This document shows positions 1 through 7,203 of a stretch of 7,203 nt of DNA, one piece after another. Every line of letters starts with the position of its first letter. The first letter of the stretch is position 1. The translations under genes were made by a program, and so were the position numbers. This DNA comes from Alphaproteobacteria bacterium (GTDB taxonomy: Bacteria > Pseudomonadota > Alphaproteobacteria > Sphingomonadales > Rhodothalassiaceae): NCBI GenBank assembly GCA_003695555.1, contig RFIU01000308.1:1-7203 (forward strand), read 5' to 3'. Below the pieces are notes generated by a model that ran no database searches, was not told the DNA's origin, and worked only from the letters and a program-made list of their open reading frames with translations.

Positions 1-1
1 C

Positions 2-1585
<1,584 letters not shown>

Positions 1586-1595
1586 TAAGAAAGGC

Positions 1596-1640
1596 CGCAG
1601 ACGGTCAGGAAAACACCGCCTGCGTCTCTTTCTTTCATTC
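1596..1640 (+). terminator. Probable intrinsic terminator of thiC
   Basis: Ten bases after the thiC stop, CGCAG (1596-1600) pairs with CTGCG (1620-1624) and CGGT (1602-1605) with ACCG (1615-1618), with one A-C mismatch between them and a 9-base loop. A pyrimidine tract with many T follows (1625-1640). The stem is imperfect and the T tract is broken by C, so strength is uncertain, but position and layout suit the end of the thiC transcript. Confidence 0.5.
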
Positions 1641-1688
1641 CTTCAGCTGGCCCGTATCCGAAGCCAGGGTGACCGGCACCTCAAGCTG

Positions 1689-1715
1689 CCAACCCGCCCC
1701 CTCGGGCCGGGTTGG
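1689..1715. repeat. Perfect 8-bp inverted repeat
   Basis: CCAACCCG (1689-1696) and CGGGTTGG (1708-1715) are exact reverse complements around an 11-base C/G-rich loop. It is the strongest hairpin in the gap after thiC. No T run follows, so it is not a classical terminator on the + strand. Confidence 0.6.
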
Positions 1716-1906
1716 TTGCGCTTGGCGGGGCTTCTTCGGAAGAGAGTGGCCCGCGCTTGCGCCTCTGGCATACGCTTCTCAGTAAGCGAGAAGCAAGCAG
1801 CCGAACAGGTCAACACATCCCCGAATTCCCCCTTCCGAGAAAGCCCGCCAGACATTCCCCAGGAACATGACCACGGGAGCAAAGAATGAATTTCGCGCAT
1901 ATAGTG

Positions 1907-1935
1907 TGGATAATAGTAGTTTCTCTCATTATACT
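1907..1935 (+). promoter_or_regulatory. Candidate sigma-70-type promoter for the 259-residue gene
   Basis: TGGATA (1907-1912, 4 of 6 to TTGACA) and TATACT (1930-1935, 5 of 6 to TATAAT) are 17 bases apart in an AT-rich patch, placing a start near 1942 and a leader of about 70 bases before the ATG at 2010. A weak inverted repeat GTAGT/ACTAC (1916-1920, 1933-1937) overlaps the -10 box. AT-rich spacers in GC-rich genomes give such matches by chance. Confidence 0.35.
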
Positions 1936-2009
1936 ACATTGCGCGAACAGAATGATAATCTGGCGCAGCCCTGTAACCGGCAGAAACAATTCGGATAGGA
2001 GCCCTTTCC

Positions 2010-2789
2010 ATGGCCATCACCGGACCTGCTCCCGATACTCCTACCGCGACACCCGCTTCCGATCTGTCCACAGAAGAAAAATTCCTGCGTGACGATTATG
2101 ATCGCGCAATTCAGGACATTCGCCAGCGTGTAGCGGATGATGCCATCCGTTTCATGAAATGCGACGGCTCTGACAAAGCGCATGAGCTCGGACCGGTGAT
2201 GACGCGGGCCGAGCTCGCGAAGAAGCTGGCCGAGTGCCACAACAAGATCCGCAATGCCGCGACGCTGACGAATGCGGATTTCCTGGACATGTCACCGATT
2301 GACCCGAAAAAGATCGAAGAAGCGTTGGAGAACCCGAAAGGCTATGACTCACCCGACGGCTGGAGTTGCTGGGCCGGGCATCATGGCGGCACCTGGTACG
2401 ACCCGGATAAGCGCAAATTCACGGATGAAGCCGACTGGCTGCCCCCTGAAAAGGAGCCTTCAAAGAAGGGGCCGAAGCGCCTCTATGATTTCCAGCGGGT
2501 CCATTTTACGGGCTCAAACGAACGCTGGGGCTGGAATCAGTCACACCCGGACGTTCCTTATGTCTGGGGGTGGGACCCAAAACCCGGGCTGGATCTCGCA
2601 TGTTTCGCGCCCCACATCGGCTTCACCTTCACCTGTGGCGATGCAAAGGCGATCGTCTGGATCACACCGGCCGAAGCCTTCCTTGAGATGATCCGTCCCG
2701 GCAGCCCGAAGGCGGACGGCGACCTGCCGGCCCGCAGACGCACCTCCTGTTCGACCAAGGGAGGAATCGGCCAGTGGACGGTAAGCTGA
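2010..2789 (+). CDS. Trp-rich protein of unknown function (259 aa)
   Basis: I do not recognise this protein. The start is well supported: AGGAG at 1997-2001 sits 8 bases before the ATG. The N-terminus (about residues 1-20) is rich in Pro, Thr and Ala and has no hydrophobic core, so no Sec signal is visible and it is probably cytoplasmic. Residues 21-110 are charged and look helical, with Lys, Asp and Glu throughout. Residues 115-220 are rich in aromatics: ten Trp in the whole protein, most of them here, with WSCWAGHHGGTWYD at 118-131 and WGW twice (173-175, 186-188). Six Cys (51, 76, 120, 198, 209, 247) do not form CxxC or CxxCH. The Trp/His/Cys-rich half could bind a metal or a ligand, but that is speculation. 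It lies 210 bases before the first haem protein, in the same direction. Composition is coding-like and the frame is intact, so I trust the gene and not any function. Confidence 0.8.
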   Translation: MAITGPAPDTPTATPASDLSTEEKFLRDDYDRAIQDIRQRVADDAIRFMKCDGSDKAHELGPVMTRAELAKKLAECHNKIRNAATLTNADFLDMSPIDPKKIEEALENPKGYDSPDGWSCWAGHHGGTWYDPDKRKFTDEADWLPPEKEPSKKGPKRLYDFQRVHFTGSNERWGWNQSHPDVPYVWGWDPKPGLDLACFAPHIGFTFTCGDAKAIVWITPAEAFLEMIRPGSPKADGDLPARRRTSCSTKGGIGQWTVS

Positions 2790-2871
2790 ACGGGAGTCTC
2801 GTCGAGCGGCCTTCGATTCATGCAAGGGCGGAACTTTGCATACGATCAAAACCACCACAGAATGTGTTGTA

Positions 2872-2897
2872 TTGACATTTTTCTATAAATTTATAAT
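2872..2897 (+). promoter_or_regulatory. Candidate promoter of the first haem protein gene
   Basis: An exact TTGACA (2872-2877) and an exact TATAAT (2892-2897) lie in a strongly AT-rich stretch between genes. Their spacing is 14 bases, shorter than the usual 16-18, so the true pairing may differ, for example TTGTAT at 2867 with the same -10 box at 19 bases. Transcription would begin near 2904, inside the adjacent inverted repeat. Confidence 0.5.
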
Positions 2898-2898
2898 G

Positions 2899-2921
2899 GT
2901 ATTCCTCTTTTGAGGGAATAC
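2899..2921. promoter_or_regulatory. Inverted repeat at the putative transcription start (operator or 5' hairpin)
   Basis: GTATTCC (2899-2905) and GGAATAC (2915-2921) are exact reverse complements. TC (2906-2907) can also pair with GA (2912-2913), leaving one bulged G and a TTTT loop. The element directly follows the -10 box, where a repressor operator would sit. It could equally fold in the leader RNA. A GAGGGG run that it partly contains is far from the start codon and is not a ribosome site. Confidence 0.45.
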
Positions 2922-2999
2922 GTATCGCCTTTCTCTCCTGATCTTCGAGTGAAAGAAAGGGCGTTGCATGGCGGTACACCGATCAGAGGGGAAATCGCC

Positions 3000-4382
3000 A
3001 TGCTTCATGATATCAAGACGCGAGCCGTATCGCTCGCGGCCCTGCTCGTCTCTACCGCCACCTTTGTCCTGCCCGCCGATTCCCGCGCCGATGATGCCAG
3101 ATCCCTGTCATTGCAATCAGGTGGCGAGCCGGTGCATATCGTCTCCAGCTGTCCGCCCGATCCCGGCTGGTTCCCACATGCGCAGACGCCACCGGCGAAC
3201 GATGCCGGCTTCAAAGGCGGGTCGGCCTGCGATTTCCACAAATGGGCCTGGCAGACGTTCTTGTGGCTGACGCAGGACGATGGCAGCGGGCAGCCGCGCT
3301 TTCTGTCGTTCCCGAGCCCACAGGACCTCGGCAAACCCGTAGGAATGGAAAAGAGTATCCCGCTCTTCCTGCCGCGCACCATCAAGTCCAAGACCGGTAG
3401 CCCCGTGGACGAAATCGCTCAGGCCGGCAGCGGTGGCCTGCTGATCGACCGGCAGGGACGCGCCGTCTATTATTCGCAACACATCGACCCGACCTATGTC
3501 GATTTCATCCGCAGCAACCAGCTGACGAGCCGGAACGCAATCGACGCCTTTTCACCGACAACCCCATTTCCCGTCGGCACGAAGGAACTGAAGATTTCCT
3601 GGAAGATCGCGACACCAGAGGAAGCCGCCAGCGGCCGCTTCTTCACGATCCGGGCGCAGATCGCCGCCTTGCGGCACGATGCAAATGGGAAGATCGTCGC
3701 GGATCCGACCCGTCCGATCGCTGAAACGCTGGCGCTGGTCGGATTTCATGTCGTCGGCACCGTCGCCGGCCATCCCGAGATGATCTGGGCGACATTCGAG
3801 CATGAGGACAACGCTCCCGACCTGACGGTCAACGAACCGACGCCCGAAATGATCGTCTCTCGCCGCGACTGGACCTTCTATCAGGCCTATACGCCCTACA
3901 GCGAATGCAACGTCAATGCCGGCAAAAAGCTGATGTTGAACGAGACCACGCAGAAACTGTCGCCGATTACCCAAGCCTGCCAACTTCACCCCTTCGGCGT
4001 CGATCCCCAGCCCGCCAGCCCCATGGAGGCCGGCAATAGGCGGGCGATCGTCGATCTCGACCGGGGGGTGCGCGCCCGCCTGTCCCGCGAGGGTGGCGTC
4101 TGGTCCCACTATTTCGAGAGTGGCGCGATCTGGTTCAAGGACGGAAGCCAGTTGAAGCCCGGCCTTGGTCTGGCGGACGATACGCTGCTGGCCGGCTCGC
4201 TGAAGCTCGCCAACACGACGATGGAAACCTTCACCCAGGAAGCCGCCGATACCCAGAACTGCTTCCGCTGCCACAACACCCTGTCCTTCCAGGGCGGACC
4301 ACCGAACATGGACCTCGACATCTCCCATGCCTTCATCGGTTATTTCTTCTCATTGGGAGAAAAGAACGACGCGAAGAAATAA
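3000..4382 (+). CDS. Exported monohaem c-type cytochrome-like protein, paralogue 1 (460 aa)
   Basis: The start at 3000 is chosen because AGAGGGGA (2985-2992) precedes it and a Sec signal peptide begins there; the frame is open back to a TTG at 2910 but that lies in the promoter. The signal peptide has K6/R8, a hydrophobic core at about 9-24 and a likely cleavage after SRA (residue 30). The single CxxCH haem c motif is C421-F-R-C424-H425, very near the C-terminus, after a long domain of no family I recognise. The protein aligns along its whole length with the next gene. Shared blocks include WQTFLWLTQDDGSG (84-97), AVYYSQ, KELK-SWKI, GHPEMIWATFEH (257-268), SRR-WTFY, GAIWF and NCFRCHNT. Cys51, 77, 303 and 327 are also shared and may form disulfides. 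H443, in the shared ISHAF motif, is a candidate second haem ligand. The tail is Lys-rich. Likely periplasmic electron transfer or a haem enzyme; the substrate is unknown. Confidence 0.9.
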   Translation: MLHDIKTRAVSLAALLVSTATFVLPADSRADDARSLSLQSGGEPVHIVSSCPPDPGWFPHAQTPPANDAGFKGGSACDFHKWAWQTFLWLTQDDGSGQPRFLSFPSPQDLGKPVGMEKSIPLFLPRTIKSKTGSPVDEIAQAGSGGLLIDRQGRAVYYSQHIDPTYVDFIRSNQLTSRNAIDAFSPTTPFPVGTKELKISWKIATPEEAASGRFFTIRAQIAALRHDANGKIVADPTRPIAETLALVGFHVVGTVAGHPEMIWATFEHEDNAPDLTVNEPTPEMIVSRRDWTFYQAYTPYSECNVNAGKKLMLNETTQKLSPITQACQLHPFGVDPQPASPMEAGNRRAIVDLDRGVRARLSREGGVWSHYFESGAIWFKDGSQLKPGLGLADDTLLAGSLKLANTTMETFTQEAADTQNCFRCHNTLSFQGGPPNMDLDISHAFIGYFFSLGEKNDAKK

Positions 4383-4569
4383 TAGGCAGACGCAAGCAAT
4401 CGGCCGGAGCCTGTTCCCGAAGCCCCGTCGGTGGCGCGTATCGGGGGATCCGGCCACACGCACCTTCGCGGCGTCGTATCTTCATCCGGGAATCCCGAAA
4501 AAAGTAATGCTCACCCCCATTTTCCCCTCATCCGACAAGCCGCGCACACGCTGAAAGATAAAGCTGATC

Positions 4570-4598
4570 ATACCATAACGCGCTCTCTAATATGGTAT
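4570..4598. promoter_or_regulatory. Perfect 8-bp inverted repeat, candidate operator
   Basis: ATACCATA (4570-4577) and TATGGTAT (4591-4598) are exact reverse complements separated by 13 bases, so the two half-site centres are 21 bases (two helical turns) apart. That is a common layout for dimeric regulators. The right half extends into ATGGTATT (4592-4599), which also occurs at 2896-2903 in front of the other haem gene. Confidence 0.45.
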
Positions 4599-4602
4599 TG
4601 TA

Positions 4603-4631
4603 TTGTATTTCTTCTCTCTATCGTATATGCT
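4603..4631 (+). promoter_or_regulatory. Weak candidate promoter of the second haem protein gene
   Basis: TTGTAT (4603-4608) and TATGCT (4626-4631) are 17 bases apart directly downstream of the inverted repeat. Both boxes match the consensus only partly, and repeats of TATTG here give alternative placements. Confidence 0.25.
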
Positions 4632-4738
4632 TCATTCCACCAGAGGGAAACGGCCCTGCATTCTTCGCCCAGCAGCTGATACGGAGTAACGAACACGGCC
4701 GGAATGCAGCGTCCCAACCACCGTGGGGGAGACATTCC

Positions 4739-6076
4739 ATGCTCCGTTGTTCGAAGGGCCTTGCCGCCTGCGCCACCCTTGCATTCTTTTTCCTGCTGTC
4801 GGGAAATCCGGCGGCCGCCGGATCCGATGAATCGACATGCAGCGCCGATCCGACGTGGTTCCCGCATGCGAAAACCCCGCCGCCGAATGACGCCGGCTTC
4901 ACGGGCGGCAGCTTCTGCGCCTTCCATCAGTGGTCCTGGCAGACGTTCCTGTGGCTGACCCAGGACGATGGCAGCGGCCGGCCGCGCTTCCTGTCCTTCG
5001 CCATGCCGCGCTCGCTGGTCTTCGGCGACAAGGCGCCCGCCTTCCTGCCGCGCAAGAATCAGTCGATGACGGGCGAGACGTTCGACGAGATCCTGCAGGC
5101 CGGAACCGATGGCGTGCTCGTCGATCTACAGGGTCATGCGGTCTATTATTCGCAGTATCTGGACGAAACATTTGTCACCTTCGTGCGCGAGCACGGCCTG
5201 ACCGACCCCGATACGGCGCGTCATTTCAACCCGAGGGAACCCTGGCCCATCGGCGCGAAGGAACTGAAGGTGTCCTGGAAGATCGTCAATCCTGGCGAAG
5301 ATACCAGCGGCTTCTTCACGATCAGGGCGCCGATCGCCCGCCTGACCCACGATGCCGAGGGCCGGATCGTCGCCGATCCGTCGCAGCCCGTCACCGTCAC
5401 CCTGGCACTGGTCGGCTTTCACATCGGCGGCGTGGTCAGGGGACATCCGGAGATGATCTGGGCGACCTTCGAACACAAGGACAACGCCCCGGACGTCTCG
5501 CATCAGGGGCTATCTCCCGACACGGTCGTATCACGCAGGAACTGGACCTTCTATCGGGCCGGCACGCCCTATCGCCGGTGCAATGTCAATGCCGCCGGGA
5601 ACCTGACCCTGAACGAGGTGACGCAGACCCTGTCCCCAGTCACCGAGGTCTGCCGCGTCTATGCCGAAGGCACCGATCCCGGATCCACGGATCCGAAGGA
5701 TGTGGACAATCGCAAGGCGATCCTGCAGCTGAACAAAAGTGTTCATGTTTCCCTGAAGGACGTCTGGGCGAACTATTTCGAGGTCGGCGCGATCTGGTTC
5801 ACGGACGGCTCGAAGCTGGCGCCGGACGAGAGCCTCGCCACCGATGAGCTGCTGATCGGCTCGCTGAAGCTTTCGAACGCGACCATCGAGACGTTCACTC
5901 AGACACAGAGCACGATGGACAACTGCTTCCGCTGTCACAATACGGTGCAGCAGTTCCCGCCGAAGGCCGGGCTCGCAGCCCTTCCCGGGCTCGACCTCAA
6001 CATCAGCCATGCCTTCGTCAATGTCTTCTTCTGGTCGCAGGAGAAGAAGGCACCGACGCCGGCACCGAAGAAATAA
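4739..6076 (+). CDS. Exported monohaem c-type cytochrome-like protein, paralogue 2 (445 aa)
   Basis: The ATG at 4739 follows GGGGGAGA (4725-4732) and begins a Sec signal peptide: R3/K6, hydrophobic core at about 8-21, likely cleavage after PAAA (residue 27). The mature protein aligns end to end with paralogue 1; by eye more than half of the residues are identical, with few gaps. The haem c motif is C396-F-R-C399-H400. Cys34, 60, 281 and 305 match the four extra Cys of paralogue 1, and H424 in ISHAF matches its H443. Between CxxCH and ISHAF this copy has several extra residues (QQFPPKAGLAALPG) and lacks the Met found there in paralogue 1, which argues against Met as a shared haem ligand. The C-terminus is rich in Lys, Pro and Ala and ends KK. 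The LodA-like gene starts 93 bases downstream, so the two are probably on one transcript. Probable role: periplasmic haem protein serving as electron carrier or enzyme; no family assignment. Confidence 0.9.
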   Translation: MLRCSKGLAACATLAFFFLLSGNPAAAGSDESTCSADPTWFPHAKTPPPNDAGFTGGSFCAFHQWSWQTFLWLTQDDGSGRPRFLSFAMPRSLVFGDKAPAFLPRKNQSMTGETFDEILQAGTDGVLVDLQGHAVYYSQYLDETFVTFVREHGLTDPDTARHFNPREPWPIGAKELKVSWKIVNPGEDTSGFFTIRAPIARLTHDAEGRIVADPSQPVTVTLALVGFHIGGVVRGHPEMIWATFEHKDNAPDVSHQGLSPDTVVSRRNWTFYRAGTPYRRCNVNAAGNLTLNEVTQTLSPVTEVCRVYAEGTDPGSTDPKDVDNRKAILQLNKSVHVSLKDVWANYFEVGAIWFTDGSKLAPDESLATDELLIGSLKLSNATIETFTQTQSTMDNCFRCHNTVQQFPPKAGLAALPGLDLNISHAFVNVFFWSQEKKAPTPAPKK

Positions 6077-6169
6077 TTCCGCCCGAGGGACGCGGCCCGC
6101 GACTTTCCGGATCACCCGTGGACACGGCCGCCGCACCCCTCGCCTTCACCCATGCGAGGAAACCGAACG

Positions 6170-7203
6170 ATGACCCAGACAATCTTCCGCATTCACCCGA
6201 CCATCAATTTCGCCCGCGTCGGCGACAGCGAGGAATACTACATCGCACCCGAGACCGCCGCCGGCGAAATCGTCCAGTCCGATCCGCCCATGTTCGGCGG
6301 GCTGCCGATCCGGCCCGGCACCGATGACACGCCGATCACCGCCGAACACCTGCGCGACAGCCAGGGGCGGGTCAAGCGGCAGGCGGCGCGCTTTCGCCTG
6401 TTCGCCTATGACGATGGCCCGCAGACCCGGTATCCGAGCGGCTGCGGACGTGAAGTGTCGATCGGGTCGACAGTCGCCACCTCCGACGGGCCGAAGACGA
6501 TCCGCGACATCGTCTGGATGGTGCATCTGGCCAACAAGAAGGCCAACAACTACATGATCGCCGACAATGGTCAGGAGCTCGGTATCCTGGCCTATGAGAA
6601 CGGCAGGACGCCACCGATCCGCAATGCCAAATTCGGCAGCGACCTCGGCGCGCCCGACCGTCGCCGCAAGCTGGTCATCGACGCCGGGCCGCGCGCGCTG
6701 CTCGCATCCACCGCGGGCAGTGTCACCCTGCCCTTCGATGACACCACTACGCCGACGACGTTCACGGCTGCCACGAATCCGATCGTCTGCGTTCCCGACT
6801 ATCCCGTCAGCTTTCCCTTCATGCACTTCGATCTGCTCGAACCGCAGGGTCGGATCGACACGCTCGGCGAGATGACGATCGAGGAGCATTCCGGCCGCCT
6901 GTTGGTCGTCGGCGGCTACGGGCGGGCCGCCGGCATCATCGACTCCGACCGCAAGCCGCCACTGGACGACGCCATCGACAACGACAACTGGTTCGACGAT
7001 ACCTCCGACGGTCCGGTACGCGCTCTTGTGATCTTCCATGACGGGACATGGGTCGAGGCGGTCGGCGCCTGGTTCGTCTGCACCGATCCCGGCTATGCGC
7101 CGCAGGTGCGCAATGTCGTCTCGACCTGGGACGACATCCTGTCGACCTGGGTGGAAAAGCTGGATCTGATTCCCGATCTTTTTTCGAACGGACAGTACAA
7201 CCC
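6170..7203 (+). CDS. LodA/GoxA-family CTQ-dependent amino acid oxidase-like protein (3' end outside window)
   Basis: Members of this family oxidise amino acids (LodA the epsilon-amine of lysine, GoxA glycine) using cysteine tryptophylquinone made from their own Cys and Trp with help from a LodB flavoprotein. Translation from the ATG at 6170, with CGAGGA at 6155-6160, stays open to the edge: 344 residues of an expected 650-730. Family features are the opening IFRIHPTINFARVGDSEEYY (3-22), where LodA-type proteins start with a similar HPxIxxARVGNS block; VKRQAARFRLFAYDD (68-82); VWMVHLANKKANNY (115-128); GEMTIEEHSGRLLVVGGYGR (233-252); and NDNWFDDTSDGPV (271-283), then VGAWFVCTDPGYAPQ (298-312). 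The CTQ Cys and Trp lie in the C-terminal half and are not visible. No Sec signal peptide is seen. Substrate cannot be told. It follows paralogue 2 by 93 bases; a lodB-like gene is expected next. Assignment rests on recalled family motifs and not on a search. Confidence 0.85.
   Translation, partial: MTQTIFRIHPTINFARVGDSEEYYIAPETAAGEIVQSDPPMFGGLPIRPGTDDTPITAEHLRDSQGRVKRQAARFRLFAYDDGPQTRYPSGCGREVSIGSTVATSDGPKTIRDIVWMVHLANKKANNYMIADNGQELGILAYENGRTPPIRNAKFGSDLGAPDRRRKLVIDAGPRALLASTAGSVTLPFDDTTTPTTFTAATNPIVCVPDYPVSFPFMHFDLLEPQGRIDTLGEMTIEEHSGRLLVVGGYGRAAGIIDSDRKPPLDDAIDNDNWFDDTSDGPVRALVIFHDGTWVEAVGAWFVCTDPGYAPQVRNVVSTWDDILSTWVEKLDLIPDLFSNGQYN

Larger units (their letters stand above)
1586..2009. 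other. Intergenic region with serial stem-loops, no supported gene
   Basis: This gap of 424 bases separates thiC from the next block. After the probable terminator it holds several short inverted repeats: CTGGC/GCCAG (1647-1667), CCAACCCG/CGGGTTGG (1689-1715), CTTC-TTCG-GAAG with a UUCG-type tetraloop (1731-1742) and GCTTCTC/GAGAAGC (1774-1794). The last 120 bases or so become AT-rich. Open frames on both strands here have no recognisable protein features, except a short hydrophobic frame at 1886 discussed as a finding. The region may be a structured 3' untranslated region, a small RNA, or simply spacer. Confidence 0.45.
4383..4738. other. 356-base spacer between the two haem protein genes
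   Basis: The first 170 bases are GC-rich with no supported gene and no clear terminator; CGGG-AAT-CCCG at about 4496-4506 is followed by A and not T on the + strand. From about 4555 the sequence turns AT-rich and carries an inverted repeat and weak promoter boxes, suggesting that the second haem gene has its own control. The remainder up to the ribosome site at 4725-4732 looks like leader sequence. The coding frame of the next gene is open here back to 4592, but nothing in that extension looks like protein. Confidence 0.55.

Noticed and set aside
1643..1900. Minus-strand open frame of 85 codons in the gap after thiC
   Set aside because: Composition is unremarkable, no motif is seen, and it runs through the stem-loop region; nothing supports translation.
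2820..2841. ATGCAA/TTGCAT inverted repeat with a 10-base spacer after the unknown gene
   Set aside because: Only 6 bp, with no T tract and no repeat elsewhere; too weak to call a terminator or operator.
2910..2999. Upstream TTG start giving the first haem protein 30 extra residues
   Set aside because: It lies in the inverted repeat next to the -10 box, has no ribosome site, and would bury the signal peptide; ATG at 3000 is better in all respects.
3552..4328. Minus-strand open frame (258 codons) inside the first haem gene
   Set aside because: A similar antisense frame appears opposite the paralogous gene (5126-5503, 5531-6136), which simply reflects codon bias of the real coding strand.
4739..4780. 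Possible lipobox LAAC at residues 8-11 of the second haem protein
   Set aside because: No hydrophobic stretch precedes the Cys; the hydrophobic core follows it and leads to a normal PAAA cleavage site.
5675..5698. Closely spaced GGATCC repeats in the second haem gene
   Set aside because: They fall in ordinary codons of a conserved frame and show no flanking repeat or mobile-element structure.
4930..5847. Plus-strand open frame of 305 codons overlapping the second haem gene
   Set aside because: Arg-rich out-of-frame translation; the overlapping frame has a signal peptide, CxxCH and a paralogue.
6146..7039. Long minus-strand open frame (297 codons) opposite the LodA-like gene
   Set aside because: It is antisense to a frame with clear family motifs, has no recognisable domains, and is rich in repeated Val, Asp and Arg as expected for an antisense shadow in GC-rich DNA.

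Overview
This window reads as part of a GC-rich proteobacterial chromosome or large replicon. An alphaproteobacterium, possibly Rhizobiales, fits best judging from overall style and codon use, but this is an impression and not a sequence match. All supported genes lie on the + strand, and no RNA gene, insertion sequence or CRISPR array is visible.

Positions 2-1585 hold the 3' part of thiC (phosphomethylpyrimidine synthase), cut by the left edge. It ends at a probable intrinsic terminator and is followed by about 420 bases without a convincing gene. That gap is rich in small stem-loops and turns AT-rich near its end, where a weak promoter can be drawn.

From 2010 to the right edge, four genes run in the same direction. 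They are a 259-residue Trp-rich protein of unknown function (2010-2789), two tandem paralogous exported proteins with a single CxxCH haem c motif near the C-terminus (3000-4382 and 4739-6076), and the first 344 codons of a LodA/GoxA-family enzyme (6170 to the edge). LodA and GoxA are amino acid oxidases that carry a self-derived cysteine tryptophylquinone (CTQ) cofactor. Each of the first three genes has its own AT-rich upstream stretch with promoter-like and inverted-repeat sequence. The LodA-like gene follows the second haem protein by only 93 bases, so those two are probably co-transcribed.

The most interesting reading is a CTQ enzyme grouped with two c-type haem proteins. The known LodA-type enzymes pass electrons to oxygen. 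The only well-known CTQ enzyme wired to haem c is quinohemoprotein amine dehydrogenase, a different protein family. The cluster could therefore be a LodA-like dehydrogenase with dedicated cytochrome acceptors, or a CTQ enzyme whose haem partners help maturation or handle peroxide. The CTQ-forming Cys and Trp and any lodB-like maturation gene would lie beyond the right edge and cannot be seen here.
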